NCBI GenBank assembly: GCA_963736235.1
Contig: CAVTOR010000006.1
Coordinates: 1 to 64,000 of the forward strand
Reading direction: 5' to 3'
Length of the DNA: 64,000 nt
Source: CAVORB01 sp963736235
Lineage (GTDB): Bacteria > Pseudomonadota > Gammaproteobacteria > Chromatiales > Chromatiaceae
The position numbers and the translations under genes were made by a program. Under the pieces are notes generated by a model, which was not told the origin of the DNA, ran no database searches, and saw only the letters and a list, made by a program, of their open reading frames with translations. This document shows positions 8,637 to 21,660 of the stretch, in pieces. Position 1 is the first letter of the stretch; every line of letters starts with the position of its first letter.

Positions 8637-10556
8637 TCAATGGGTTCGATTCGAGACTTCGCCGCGCAGGCGGGCGATGAAGTCATCGATACCGAGGGTG
8701 CCGATGTCCTGGCCCTTGCGGTCTCGGACGGCGAGGGTCCGCGTCTCGACCTCGCGGTCGCCGACCACCAGCAGGTAAGGCACCTTCTGCAACGTGTGCT
8801 CGCGGATTTTAAAGCCGATCTTCTCGTTTCTCAAGTCCGATTCCGCCCGGAAGCCCTTGTCGCGCAACGCCTTAACCACTTGCTGGACATACTCCGCCTG
8901 CCGGTCCGTGATGTTGAGCACCACTGCCTGCATCGGGGCGAGCCAGACCGGCAAGGCACCGGCATAGTGCTCGATGAGAATGCCGATGAATCGCTCCAGC
9001 GAGCCGAGGATGGCGCGGTGCAGCATGACCGGCACCTTGCTTGCTGTTGTCCTCGGCGATGTAGTGGGCGCCGAGACGCTCCGGCATCGAGAAATCGAGC
9101 TGGATGGTGCCGAGCTGCCAGACCCGGTTCAGGCAGTCGCGCAGTGAGAACTCGATCTTGGGTCCGTAGAAGGCGCCCTCCCCCGGCTGCAGCCCCCATT
9201 CCAGGCCCTTCTGATTCAGCGCGTCCTCAAGCGATCTCTCGGCCTTGTCCCAGGTCTCATCGGAACCCACCCGCTTCTCCGGCCGGGTGGAGAACTTGAC
9301 CAGGACCTCCTCGAAGCCAAAGTCCCGGTAGATCTCGAACAGCAGGTCGATGAACGTCCGACACCTCGGACAGGATCTGGTCCTCGGTGCAGAAGATGTG
9401 CGCATCATCCTGGACGAAGTTGCGCACCCGCATCAGACCATGCAGCGTGCCCGAGGGCTCGTTGCGATGACAGGAGCCGAACTCCGCCAGCCGCAGGGGC
9501 AGGTCGCGGTAGCTCTTGAGCCCGTGGTTGTAGATCTGGATGTGGGCCGGACAGTTCATCGGCTTGATGGCGAAAACCCGGTCCTCGGACTCGGTGACGA
9601 ACATGTCGTCACGAAACTTCTCCCAGTGACCGGACTTCTCCCATAGGCTGCGGTCGATCACCTGCGGCGTGTGCACCTCCTGGTAGCCCTTGGCGCGCAG
9701 CTTTTCGCGAATGTACTGCTCCAGGATCAAGTAGACGGTCCACCCCTTATCGTGCCAGAACACCATGCCCGGGGCCTCGTCCTGGGTATGGAACAGGTCC
9801 AACGCCTTGCCGAGCTTGCGGTGATCGCGCTTCTCCGCCTCCACCAGGCGGTGCAGGTAGCCCTTGAGCTCCTTCTTGTCACGCCAGGCGGTGCCGTAGA
9901 TGCGCTGCAGCATGGCGATTTCGGGAATCGCCGCGCCAATACGCGCCCGCTACCTTCATGAGCTTGAAGCCGTTGCCGAGCTTGCCGGTGCTCGGCAGGT
10001 GGGGACCGCGGCAGACGTCGAACCAGTCGCCCTGGCGGTACACCGAGACCTCCTCCCCCGGCGGGATGATGTCCTCGATGATCTCGACCTTGTACCGCTC
10101 GCCGATCTCGCCGAAGACCCGTTTCGCCTCCTCGCGCTCCCACACCTCGCGCTGAATGGGCAGATCCCGTTTAACGATCTCGTGCATCCGCGCCTCGATT
10201 CTCTCCAGGTCTTCCGGCGTGAAGGGCTCTTCGCGGGCGAAGTCGTAGTAGAAGCCGTCCTCGATGGCGGGACCGATGGTCACCTGCGTACCGGGATAGA
10301 GCTCCTGCACCGCCTGAGCCATCACATGAGCGGCATCGTGACGCAGCAGCTCCAGCGCCGCCTCGTCGCGCGGGGTGACGATGGCGAGCTCGACATCGCG
10401 ATCGATCTCGTAGGCCGCATCGACCAGGCGGCCATCGACGCGGCCGGCGAGCGTCGCCCGCGCCAGGCCGGAACCGATGGACTGCGCGACGTCGAGCACG
10501 CTCACGGGACCATCGAACTGCTTGATCGAGCCGTCGGGAAGGGTGATCTGGAGCAT
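8637..10556 (-). CDS. thrS: Threonine-tRNA ligase (three frame breaks)
   Basis: The locus is 1,920 bases, exactly the size for a 640-residue ThrRS, but is read in four successive frame segments. Segment 1 carries the TGS domain (MLQITLPDGSIKQFDGPVSV) and editing domain with the HxxxH pair (LRHDAAHVMAQAV). Segment 2 holds motif 1 and the catalytic zinc-site region (KPMNCPAHIQIYNHGLKSYR). Segment 3 holds FYGPKIEFSLRDCLNRVWQL. Segment 4 holds motif 3 and the anticodon-binding domain. Switches fall near 9918, 9355 and 9033. Protein continuity across each is clean, so single-base assembly indels are the likely cause. tRNA-Val lies just upstream on the same strand. Confidence 0.93.
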
Positions 10557-10693
10557 GGGTACGGCCTTCGGATTCAGTGGTGATCGATACGAGGGATCAC
10601 ATGAAGGGGGGGAGAGCCGCCAGCGTTCGGCAACCAGCCGTCAGCGGGACGAACCTGCCGAGGACTGGCGCCGGGACCCTGACGGCCAGTAGT

Positions 10694-10770
10694 TGGTAGG
10701 CGCGATTGGACTCGAACCAACGACCCCCACCATGTCAAGGTGGTGCTCTAACCAGCTGAGCTACGCGCCT
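10694..10770 (-). tRNA. tRNA-Val (anticodon GAC)
   Basis: A 77-base cloverleaf with encoded CCA reads on the minus strand. Acceptor AGGCGCG pairs with CGCGCCT. The D-arm reads AGCTCAGCTGGTTAGAGC, the anticodon stem CCACC/GGTGG encloses TTGACAT (anticodon GAC), and the T-arm carries GGTTCGAGTCC. It lies upstream of thrS, as in several gammaproteobacteria. Confidence 0.95.
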
Positions 10771-10890
10771 GCGGAGCCGCGGATATTACATGCAACCGAG
10801 CGCGCCGTGCAAGCCGAGGTCAGGGCCTCGCATCGACACTATACTTAGCGGGCCAACAAAGGCGCATCATGAACGAACCACAACCAAGCA

Positions 10891-12414
10891 ATGACCACTA
10901 TCCGCCAAGACGACTTCATCCAGAGCGTCGCCGACGCCCTTCAGTACATCTCCTACTATCACCCGCCGGATTATATCCGCGCCCTCGCCGCCGCCTACGA
11001 GACGGAGGAATCCCCGGCGGCGAAGGACGCCATGGCCCAGATCCTGGTCAACTCACGCATGTGCGCCCAGGGCCACCGCCCCATCTGCCAGGACACCGGC
11101 ATGGTCGTGGTATTTCTCAGAGTCGGCATGGACGTCCGCTGGGATGCGCGCATGAGTGTGCAGGAAATGGTCGACGAAGGCGTGCGCCGAGCCTACACGC
11201 ACCCGGACAACGTCCTGCGCGCGTCCATGGTCTCGCCTCCGATCGGCGAGCGAAAGAACACCGGCGACAACACACCGGCGATCGTGCACATGGAGCTGGT
11301 GCCCGGTGACAGCGTCGAGGTCAGGCTGGCCGCCAAGGGCGGCGGATCGGAGAACAAGTCCCGCTTCGCCATCCTCAACCCGAGCGACAACCTGGTGGAC
11401 TGGGTCATCCGCACCGTCCCCACCCTGGGCGCCGGCTGGTGCCCGCCGGGGATGCTCGGCGTCGGCATCGGCGGCTCGGCGGAGAAGGCCATGCTGATGG
11501 CCAAGAAGGCATTGCTGGAGCACATCGACATCCACGAGCTCAAGGCACGCGGCCCGTCTGACCCCATCGAGGCGCTGCGTCTGGAGCTGTTCGACAAGGT
11601 CAACGCGCTCGGCATCGGCGCCCAGGGGCTCGGCGGCCTGACCACTGTGCTGGACGTGAAGATCAAGACCTTTCCCACACACGCCGCCTCACTTCCCGTC
11701 GCCATCATCCCGAACTGCGCGGCAACCAGGCACCTGGATTTCACGCTCGACGGCAGCGGGCCCGCCGAGCTCGTCCCGCCGAGCCTAGAGGACTGGCCGG
11801 CGATCACCTGGGAGGCCGGCGCGGACGCCCATCGAGTGGACCTAGATCGGGTAACCCGCGAGGACATTGCACGTTGGCGCCCCGGCGATCGGCTGCTGCT
11901 TTCCGGGAAGCTGCTCACTGGTCGTGACGCCGCCCACAAGCGCATCGTGGACCTATTGAACCAGGGAGAACCGTTGCCAAACGGCGTCGACCTCGCCAAC
12001 CGCTTCATCTATTACGTGGGTCCGGTGGACCCCGTCCGCGACGAGGTGGTCGGCCCGGCTGGTCCTACCACGGCCACCCGCATGGACAAGTTCACCGAGC
12101 AAGTGCTCGCCGAGACCGGACTGATCGGCATGGTCGGCAAGGCCGAACGCGGACCGGCGGGCATCGAGGCCATCAAGAAGCACGGCGCCGTCTACCTCAT
12201 GGCGGTCGGCGGCGCGGCTTACCTTGTCGCCAGGGCAATCAAGGCGTCCCGAGTCGTCGCCTTCGAGGACCTGGGCATGGAGGCGATCCGCGAATTCGAG
12301 GTGCAGGACATGCCCGTCACCGTGGCGGTGGACGCGCGGGGCGAATCCGTTCACAAGACGGGACCAGCCGAATGGCGGGCCAGAATCGGAAAGATCCCGG
12401 TCGCCGTCGAATAG
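10891..12414 (+). CDS. Class I fumarate hydratase (4Fe-4S)
   Basis: The 507-residue protein is an iron-sulfur fumarase interconverting fumarate and malate in the TCA cycle. Visible family blocks are CAQGHRPICQDTGMVVVFL (a cluster-ligand region), ENKSRFAILNPSDN, GVGIGGSAEKAMLMAKKALL, IPNCAATRH and the C-terminal VDARGESVHKTGPAEW. Its length is that of the FumA/FumB single-chain type, with the N-terminal alpha-like and C-terminal beta-like parts fused. The ATG at 10891 fits the family start. It is intact and is followed 69 bases later by the AcuI-like gene on the same strand. Confidence 0.93.
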   Translation: MTTIRQDDFIQSVADALQYISYYHPPDYIRALAAAYETEESPAAKDAMAQILVNSRMCAQGHRPICQDTGMVVVFLRVGMDVRWDARMSVQEMVDEGVRRAYTHPDNVLRASMVSPPIGERKNTGDNTPAIVHMELVPGDSVEVRLAAKGGGSENKSRFAILNPSDNLVDWVIRTVPTLGAGWCPPGMLGVGIGGSAEKAMLMAKKALLEHIDIHELKARGPSDPIEALRLELFDKVNALGIGAQGLGGLTTVLDVKIKTFPTHAASLPVAIIPNCAATRHLDFTLDGSGPAELVPPSLEDWPAITWEAGADAHRVDLDRVTREDIARWRPGDRLLLSGKLLTGRDAAHKRIVDLLNQGEPLPNGVDLANRFIYYVGPVDPVRDEVVGPAGPTTATRMDKFTEQVLAETGLIGMVGKAERGPAGIEAIKKHGAVYLMAVGGAAYLVARAIKASRVVAFEDLGMEAIREFEVQDMPVTVAVDARGESVHKTGPAEWRARIGKIPVAVE

Positions 12415-12483
12415 ACGCGCCTGGAATGCACGGTTCCTCAGCGCACCCGCGCTTCACACAACGACAGAGTCGAAACGAACACC

Positions 12484-13477
12484 ATGACCATTTACAAGGC
12501 CTTCCGCATTCACGATGACGACCAGGGCTATCACGCCGGACTGGAGGAGCTGCCCCGACCAGAGCCCAAGGAGGGAGAGGTTCTGATACGCGTCAGCCAC
12601 TCCAGCGTGAACTACAAGGACGCGTTGGCCGGCACCGGCAAGGGCCGGATCCTGCGCACCTTCCCCCTCGTGGGAGGGATCGACGCCGCCGGGACGGTGG
12701 AGCGCTCACGCGACGGGCGTTTCGGGGAGGGCGATCACGTGATCGCCACCGGGTGGGGCCTCAGTTTCGATCACGACGGCGGCTACGCCGAGTACCTCTG
12801 CGTGCCGGGCGACTGGCTGGTGCCCTGCCCCGCCGGGCTCGACGCGCGCTCGGCCATGATCCTGGGAACCGCCGGCTTCACCGCGGCGCTCGCCGTCCAC
12901 CGCATGCAGGTGAACGGTCAACGCCCCGACATGGGGCCGATTCTGGTGACCGGAGCCACCGGCGGGGTGGGCTCGATCGCCGTCGACATCCTTCATCACC
13001 TGGGCTACGAGGTGGCCGCCGTTTCCGGCAAGCAGGCGCTCCACGACTGGCTGCGCGCCCTGGGGGCCGGCGCGCATCCTCGGCCGGGACGAGCTGCCCG
13101 GCGAAAAGCGCCCCTTGGAGAAGGCGGCATGGGGCGGCGCGGTGGACAATGTTGGCGGCGAGATGCTGGCCCAGATCACCCGCACCGTGGGGCCGTGGGG
13201 TAATATCGCGAGCATCGGGCTCGCGGGCGGACATGAGCTGCACACCACCGTCATGCCCTTCATCCTGCGCGGCGCAAGCCTGCTCGGCTGCAACTCGGTC
13301 GATGTCCCAACGCCCTCCGCGCACCAGCTCTGGGACCACCTGGCAACCGATTGGCAGCCGCCGCACCTCGCCCAGATCCTGACCGCGACCGAGACCCTCG
13401 AAACCCTGCCCGAGGTGTTCGAACGCCTGTTGGCCGGTCAGGCCCACGGCCGGGTGCTGGTGGAGATCGGCCCCTGA
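12484..13477 (+). CDS. acuI: AcuI/YhdH-type zinc-free MDR oxidoreductase (one frame break)
   Basis: This medium-chain reductase (about 330 residues) resembles acrylyl-CoA reductase AcuI/YhdH, an NADPH-dependent enzyme of the quinone-oxidoreductase branch. The N-terminal GroES-like domain contains SHSSVNYKDALAGTGKGRIL and PLVGGIDAAGTVERS. The Rossmann part has VTGATGGVGSIAVDILHHLG. The frame changes near 13074 where an extra base turns GAG-AILGRDEL into unrelated sequence. The remainder (AVDNVGGEMLAQITRTVGPW to VLVEIGP) continues in the next frame. No zinc-binding Cys cluster is seen, as expected. The break is probably an insertion error. Confidence 0.9.
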
Positions 13478-13621
13478 AGCAGCCGGCTCGGGGGACCCGC
13501 GGCGTCAAACAGGTTTAGGGCACTGCAAAACCGCCTTGACGACGGCGATCACGCGGGTGCTGGTAAGGATTCGTGTGCCGGGTCGTGGCTCAATCTCGAA
13601 CGGACTGTTAGGGGCTGTCGC

Positions 13622-13918
13622 ATGTCGCGCATCACGAGCTCATTGACGACCGCCGGCAAGGGATTCGCCGGCTGGCTCGTTAAGTACTTGTCCTGGCTTG
13701 CCCTCAGCGCGGGCGTCACCCTGGGCGGCGGCGCGATCCTGATGTTGTTCAAGGACTGGACGATCAAGTCCCTGTTCACCTCCATGATGGCCTGGCCCGC
13801 ACTCGGGCTCGCGATGCTGGTGGCCGTGCCGATGGCGTTCCTGCCCCTCGGCCGGGTCTACCTGGGCACCGCCATCGGCGGCGGCCTGTTTTACAACCTC
13901 ATCCTGCTGATCGCCTGA
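13622..13918 (+). CDS. Small membrane protein of unknown function
   Basis: This 98-residue protein has about three predicted membrane spans (LVKYLSWLALSAGVTLGGGA, SMMAWPALGLAMLVAVPMAF and TAIGGGLFYNLILLIA) and no cytoplasmic domain. I do not recognise a named family. The coding frame is supported by the clean hydrophobic periodicity and the Arg/Lys-rich N-terminus, which suggests N-in topology. It stands alone between the AcuI-like gene (144 bases upstream) and the dienelactone hydrolase. Confidence 0.6.
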   Translation: MSRITSSLTTAGKGFAGWLVKYLSWLALSAGVTLGGGAILMLFKDWTIKSLFTSMMAWPALGLAMLVAVPMAFLPLGRVYLGTAIGGGLFYNLILLIA

Positions 13919-14104
13919 GCCGGCACTCCGCAACCAGGCGCCCGTTGCGGCGTGCTCTTCTCTGCGCGATCGGATCAGCCGGCACCGACACGGTTCGCCT
14001 CGATCTTGTCTCCGAGCCCCTCATCCCCCACAATTTCGGTCAAGAATTCCGAACCGTCGCGAGTCCCCTTTCAAGCGGGACAAATAACAAATGGAGAATC
14101 CGCC

Positions 14105-14892
14105 ATGCACGCCACGAAACGACTGCTTGCCATCTTGATCCTGACCCTGCCCTTCGCCGCCCAGGCGGCGGTCAAGACCGAAACCGTCGAGTACAGGGAC
14201 GGAGATACCACTCTCACCGGCTACCTGGCATACGACGACGCCATGGACGGCCAGCGCCCCGGCATCATCGTGGTCACACCAGTGGTGGGGCCTCGAACGC
14301 CTACATCCGCGAGCGCGCGGAGATGCTCGCCGAGCTGGGCTATGTCGCCTTCGCCGTCGACATGTACGGTGACAGGAAGGTCACGGAGCACGCCAACGAG
14401 GCCAAGGGTTGGATGACCCAGATCACGGAGAACATCGACGCCTGGCAGAAGCGCGCCCTGCTCGGGCTCGACGTCCTGAAGAAGCACGAACTGGTGGATC
14501 CGAGCTACACGGCGGCCATCGGCTACTGCTTCGGCGGCGCCACGGTGATGCAGATGGCCTACGCCGGCGCGGACCTGGACGGCGTGGTGAGCTTCCACGG
14601 CCCCCTGCCCCCGGCCAACGAGGAGCAGCAGAAGAAAATCAACACCAGTATCCTGGTCGCTCACGGCAAGGCGGACTCCTTCGTGCCGGCAGATCGCGTG
14701 GCCGCCTTCAAGGAAGGACTGGAGAAGTCCGGCGCCGACTGGCAAATGGTGACCTACGGCGGTGCCCGCCACGGTTTCACCGACCCGGCCGCGGACCGGC
14801 ACGGAAACGAAAACCTGAAATACGACGAGAAGGCCGACCAGCGATCCTGGGCCCTGATGCAGTCCTTCTTCGAGGAAATCTTCGCCGATTGA
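14105..14892 (+). CDS. Exported dienelactone hydrolase-family protein (one frame break)
   Basis: This alpha/beta hydrolase of about 262 residues resembles carboxymethylenebutenolidase-type enzymes. The N-terminus MHATKRLLAILILTLPFAAQ is a Sec signal peptide, so it acts in the periplasm. The nucleophile elbow is GYCFGGAT with Cys as nucleophile, as in dienelactone hydrolases. The later acid and base are in HGKADSFVPADR and GGARHGFTDP (His). The frame changes near 14280, where VVxxWWGL of the family is garbled, and then continues cleanly from YIRERAEMLAELGYVAFAVD to the stop. Substrate unknown. Confidence 0.85.
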
Positions 14893-15024
14893 GCGAGCGC
14901 CGTGGAGGAGGCGGCGCTGTCCCGCCTCCCGCGGCGAGTTAGCTGACCGTCCGGCCCCTGGCATCCGCACCCGAGCCGGGAGCAGAACCTCGGCTCTCCA
15001 GCGAAGTTTCCAACACGCACTCGA

Positions 15025-16450
15025 ATGCCGAGCACCGCCCTCTGCTGGTTCCGCCGCGACCTTCGCCTCACGGACAACCCGGCCCTGACGCGCGCCCTAG
15101 AGGTTGCCGAGTGCGTCGTACCCCTGTACATCCACTCGCCGGACGAGGACGCCACCTGGCTTCCCGGCGCGGCTTCGAGGTGGTGGCTGCATCACAGCCT
15201 GAGCTCCCTGTCGGAGGCGCTTCGCGAGAGGGAGTCCCGGCTGATCCTGACCGCCGGGGACAGCCTGACGTCACTGAGACGGGTTGCCGAGGCGTGCGGC
15301 GCCACACACGTCTTCTGGAACCGGCTGTACGAGCCGGCAACCATTGCCCGGGACGCTCACATCAAACAGCAGTTGCGGGCAGACGGCCTGCGCTGCGAGA
15401 GCTTCAACGCATCCCTCTTGTTCGAGCCCTGGGAGGTCACCAACGCGAACCGTGGGCCCTACCGGGTATTCAGCGCCTTCTGGCGCAACGCGGCCCAGAA
15501 CCTGCGGGCGAGCGCCCCCCTGCCCGCGCCCCGCGCGCTGGCCCCGCCACCGGCGGACCTCGATCACTTGCGCATCGGAGACCTGGACCTATTGCCCCGC
15601 ATCCCCTGGGACACAGGCCTGGCCGAGAGCTGGACCCCCGGCGAAATTTCGGCCCTGGCCCGCGCTGAAGGTTTTCTCGACGACCAGGTCGCGGACTACG
15701 CCACGCGCCGGGACCTGCCCGCGGAACCCGGCACCTCCCGCCTGTCGCCTCATCTGCATTTCGGCGAGATCGGCCCGCGCCAGCTGGTGCGGCTCGCCGA
15801 GGAGCGCACCGGCGCCCTCCTGGAAGGTCCCGCCGAGACCTTCCTGCGCGAGCTCGGCTGGCGGGAGTTCGCCCATCACCTGCTCTACCATTTCCCGACA
15901 ACGGCGGACGAGCCTTTGGACCAGAGGTTCGCCGACTTCCCCTGGCGTACGGAGCATGCCGGCGAGCTTCTGCAAGCCTGGCAACAGGGCCGGACCGGTA
16001 TTCCACTGATCGACGCCGGCATGCGCGAGCTTTGGCACACCGGCTGGATGCACAACCGGGTGCGCATGGTAGTCGCCTCCCTGCTCACCAAGAACCTGCT
16101 CCTGCCGTGGCAGGACGGCGCCCGCTGGTTCTGGGACACGCTGGTCGACGCCGACCTTGCCTCGAACACCCTGGGCTGGCAGTGGACCGCGGGCTGCGGC
16201 GCCGATGCGGCGCCCTACTTCCGGGTATTCAACCCGGTTCGGCAGGGCGAGCGTTTCGATGCACGGGGCGACTATGTCCGGCGCTGGTGCCCGGAGCTGT
16301 CGCGCCTGCCCGCGAAGCACATCCACCAGCCCTGGGCCGCGCCGAAGGCTGTGCTGGATGCCGCCGGCGTCACACTGGGCCGGGACTACCCGCGGCCAGT
16401 GATCGATCTCGCCGCCTCACGCCGGGAAGCCCTCGCGGCATGGGAGACGC

Positions 16451-16464
<14 letters not shown>
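15025..16464 (+). CDS. phrB: Deoxyribodipyrimidine photolyase (class I CPD type)
   Basis: The 479-residue protein repairs cyclobutane pyrimidine dimers with blue light, using FADH- and an antenna chromophore. The N-terminal photolyase domain starts STALCWFRRDLRLTDNPAL. The FAD-binding domain contains TSRLSPHLHFGEIGPRQLV, FLRELGWREFAHHLLYHFP, GMRELWHTGWMHNRVRMVVA and WQWTAGCGADAAPYFRVFNP, including the Asn and Trp positions typical of CPD photolyases. Length is normal and the frame intact. Its 3' end overlaps the hypF 3' end by 14 bases (convergent genes). Confidence 0.94.
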
Positions 16465-18789
<2,325 letters not shown>

Positions 18790-18793
<4 letters not shown>

Positions 18794-19545
18794 TCCGAGT
18801 TTCCGAGCAGCCGCTGTATGGCCAGGCCCGCCAGGGTCAAGCCGAACAGAGCGGGAAGATAGCTCAGGGTGCCGTTGACCGCGCGCGGACGGCCCCTACC
18901 CGTCGGCTCGGGTGGCAGCGGCGGGCGCGAAGTCTCGTCGGACCAGACCGCGAGCACCCCGCGCCCGATACCTCGCCGGCGCAGGCGCTGGCGCACCTCC
19001 CGCGCCAGGGGACAGACCTGGGAATCCATCAGGTCGCCGACGCGGATGCGTGAGGGGTCGATGCGTCCGCCCGCGCCCATGCTCGAAACAATGGGGATGC
19101 GCATGAGACAGGCGGACTCGATCAGGGCGAGCTTGCTGTTGAGGCTGTCGATGGCGTCCAGGACGTAGTGAAAACCGGGGGCGAGTAGGTCCGGCATCTC
19201 GTCGCTGTGCAGAAATCGGTCGAACAGGACCAGCTCGCACGCCGGATTGATGTCGCGCACTCGCTCGGCCATCACCTCGATCTTCTTGCGCCCGACGGTG
19301 GAACGCAGCGCGACCAGCTGACGGTTGATGTTGGACGGGGCGACCTGGTCGCAATCCGCGAGGGTCAGATGGCCGATGCCGGCGCGGGCGAGCGCCTCGG
19401 CCGCGAAGGAGCCTACTCCGCCGAGCCCGGCGAGCAGGATGCGGGAACCGCGCAGACGCGCTACCCCCTCATCGCCAACGAGGATACGGGTGCGCTCCCA
19501 GATCGGATCGTCCGCGTCCGCCCCGGATTCGAGTTCGTCCTTCAT
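18790..19545 (-). CDS. tcdA: tRNA threonylcarbamoyladenosine dehydratase
   Basis: TcdA (CsdL, 251 residues) cyclises t6A37 to ct6A in tRNAs that read ANN codons. The E1-like ATP-binding core is visible as ILLAGLGGVGSFAAEALARA and TLADCDQVAPSNINRQLVAL. IDSLNSKLALIESACLMRIP and SSMGAGGRIDPSRIRVGDL follow the family. A hydrophobic C-terminal helix (LPALFGLTLAGLAIQRLL) is also typical. It is coupled to hypF by a four-base overlap and lies just downstream of tatD. Confidence 0.94.
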
Positions 19546-19558
19546 CTTGCCGGGTGGC

Positions 19559-20323
19559 TCAATCCAACCCCAGCAGCGCCCGCGCGTTGCGGCTGGTGGC
19601 GGCCGCCAGGACCCGAGGGTCCTCCGCGCGCACGTCGGCCAGGGCCGCGAGCACCTCCGGCAGGTAGGCCGGGCTGTTGCGCTCGCCGCGGTGAGTCGCG
19701 ACCGTCATGTCCGGGGCGTCCGTCTCCAGCACGATGGCATCGATCGGCAACGCGCGGACAAGGGCGCGGATCTTGGTGGAGCGATCGAAGGTGAGCATGC
19801 CGCCGAAGCCGAGCTTGAAGCCCAGATCGATGTAGGCGTACGCCTGCTGCAGGCTGCCGCTGAAGGCATGGGCAATGCCGCCTGGTACCCGAATGCGCCT
19901 GAGCGTCGCCAGCACCCGATCGTGGGACTTGCGGGCATGAATCAACACCGGCAGCCGGGCGGCCGCGGCGATCGAGAGCTGGTCCTCGAACAACGCCTGC
20001 TGGCGTTCAGGGTCGAGGTCGCGGAGATAGAAATCGAGCCCGATCTCACCCACCGCCACCGGGCTCGCCTCCGTGATCAGGCACTCGAGCTCGGCGAGAT
20101 GCGCAGTGCGATGCCGTTCCAGGTAGACCGGGTGCAGCCCCAGTGCCGGATGGAGGTCCGGCTCCGAGCCGCACAGGTCGAGCAGTCCCTGCCATCCGGC
20201 GGCCTGGATCGCGGGGATCACCATGGCGGCGACACCCGCTGCACGGGCGGCGGCGATGACCTCGGCCCGATCGGGATCGAACGCCTCCACGTCCAGATGG
20301 CAGTGGGTGTCGATCAGCTCCAT
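19559..20323 (-). CDS. tatD: TatD-family metal-dependent hydrolase
   Basis: This 254-residue TIM-barrel deoxyribonuclease/hydrolase shows all usual metal ligands: MELIDTHCHLDVEAF (HxH), AVGEIGLDFYLRD (Glu), VLIHARKSHDRV and AHAFSG (His), and VLETDAPDM (Asp). TatD-type enzymes act as 3'-5' exonucleases or D-Tyr-tRNA deacylase-like hydrolases. Which role applies here is open. It lies 13 bases upstream of tcdA on the same strand. Confidence 0.93.
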   Translation of the reverse strand: MELIDTHCHLDVEAFDPDRAEVIAAARAAGVAAMVIPAIQAAGWQGLLDLCGSEPDLHPALGLHPVYLERHRTAHLAELECLITEASPVAVGEIGLDFYLRDLDPERQQALFEDQLSIAAAARLPVLIHARKSHDRVLATLRRIRVPGGIAHAFSGSLQQAYAYIDLGFKLGFGGMLTFDRSTKIRALVRALPIDAIVLETDAPDMTVATHRGERNSPAYLPEVLAALADVRAEDPRVLAAATSRNARALLGLD

Positions 20324-20375
20324 CTCGTCGCTCGCTGAGCCTCAAACGGCCCGGGATGGCGCGAGGAGCACCCCA

Positions 20376-21083
20376 CTAGACCTCCTTGAGCCGAACGTAC
20401 AGGGCCTTGTTCTGGTGCTTTACCTCGATCCACGCGATGGCCTTCACCAGGTCGCTGAGCTTCGGGAAACCGTAGGCGCGGCTGTCGAACCCCGGGTCCC
20501 GCTTGGAAAGGTACTGCCCGACCGCACCCAGGCCCGCCCAGCCGGTGTCGTCGGAGGTGGCGACAACGGTCTCTCGCAGAAGGTCGTTGAGGCGCTTGTC
20601 GTCCTTCGGCTTCTTGGTCCCCGTCGCCGTTCCCCCGGCCCCGACCAGAAGCTCGGTGTCGATGAACTTGTCGCACGCCTTGACGAAGGCATCCGGGGTC
20701 TTTTTCATCTCCCCGAACCCGTACACCGTAAGCCCGGATTCGCGCAGGCGCGAGGCGAGACGCGTGAAATCACTGTCGCTGGAGACGATGCAGAAGCCGT
20801 CGAAGTTGCCCGTATACAGCAGGTCCATGGCATCGATCATCATGGCGCCGTCGGTCGCGTTCTTGCCCGTCGTATAGCGGAACTGCTGCATCGGCTGGAT
20901 GGAGTACCTGAGGAGCGTCGCCTTCCAGCCGCCGAGATTCGGCAGCGTCCAGTCGCCGTAGATCCGCTTCACGCTCGCCGTCCCGTACTTGTCCACCTCC
21001 GCCAGCAGCCCGTCCACGATGGCCGGGCGGGCGTTGTCGGCGTCGATGAGCACGGCAAGCTTCTTGTCTCGCAGCTCTGTCAT
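20376..21083 (-). CDS. NYN-domain (PIN-like) protein with C-terminal OST-HTH/LOTUS
   Basis: The 235-residue protein begins with a NYN/LabA-like nuclease domain. LAVLIDADNARPAIVDGLL supplies the first acidic pair, DGAMMIDAMDLLYTGNFDGF and CIVSSDSDFTRLASRLRESG the other catalytic Asp residues, and YGFGEMKKTPDAFVKACDKF the closing strand. A Lys/Thr-rich linker leads to an OST-HTH (LOTUS) module near residues 165-235 (GWAGLGAVGQYLSKRDPGFD, YGFPKLSDLVKAI), a putative RNA-binding fold. The combination suggests an RNA-targeting ribonuclease. The RNA target is unknown. Confidence 0.88.
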   Translation of the reverse strand: MTELRDKKLAVLIDADNARPAIVDGLLAEVDKYGTASVKRIYGDWTLPNLGGWKATLLRYSIQPMQQFRYTTGKNATDGAMMIDAMDLLYTGNFDGFCIVSSDSDFTRLASRLRESGLTVYGFGEMKKTPDAFVKACDKFIDTELLVGAGGTATGTKKPKDDKRLNDLLRETVVATSDDTGWAGLGAVGQYLSKRDPGFDSRAYGFPKLSDLVKAIAWIEVKHQNKALYVRLKEV

Positions 21084-21117
21084 GTCTGATCCTTCTGCCG
21101 GGTCGTTTGGTACATGC

Positions 21118-21660
21118 CTACCACATCAGGTCGTCCGGGATCTGGTATTCCGCGTACTCGTCGGGCTCTGACGGCTCTTCCTCCCTCCGATCACGATTGA
21201 ACACCAGCACCAGCTCCGGGCCACGCGCAAGGACCCGATCGGCGATCTCCGCCGGGATCACCTCGTAGCCCTTGTCCTGCCGGACCAAGGCAATCTTGCC
21301 CGTCGCCAACCCGGTCTGCTGCTCGGCGGTCACGTAGATGCGCTTGAGGCTGCCGCCGTCCTGGAAGTTGTAGGGCACCGTGCCATCACGGCGCGGGAGG
21401 CGATGGGCGTGTATCAGCTGGCGCAACTCGTTCTCCACCGCCCGGCGCCGCGCATCTTCCTCGCGCTTGAGGTTCAGCTCGCGGTCACGACGCGCCTTCT
21501 CCACCGCCGCCTGCTGCGCCCGCCGCCGGTTTTCGTCCTCCGCTTTGCCCCCGGGGCCTGGGTGGTTGACCTGCTTGCGCTTGGCGGTTCTCGTCTGCTT
21601 GGCTTTCTGCTTGCTGACCAACCCCGCCTTCAACAGCTGTTCTTGGAGTGAGTTACCCAC
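21118..21660 (-). CDS. DUF2058 protein (YaiL-like)
   Basis: This 180-residue, highly charged protein has the DUF2058 pattern. The N-terminus GNSLQEQLLKAGLVSKQKAK leads into a long basic coiled-coil (residues about 20-90). The C-terminal half has LRQLIHAHRLPRRDGTVPYN and GLATGKIALVRQDKGYEVIP and ends DEYAEYQIPDDLMW. I chose the GTG at 21660 because it gives the family start and has a G-rich ribosome-binding site upstream. An ATG 80 codons earlier is outside the family alignment. The molecular role of the family is not established. Confidence 0.9.
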   Translation of the reverse strand: MGNSLQEQLLKAGLVSKQKAKQTRTAKRKQVNHPGPGGKAEDENRRRAQQAAVEKARRDRELNLKREEDARRRAVENELRQLIHAHRLPRRDGTVPYNFQDGGSLKRIYVTAEQQTGLATGKIALVRQDKGYEVIPAEIADRVLARGPELVLVFNRDRREEEPSEPDEYAEYQIPDDLMW

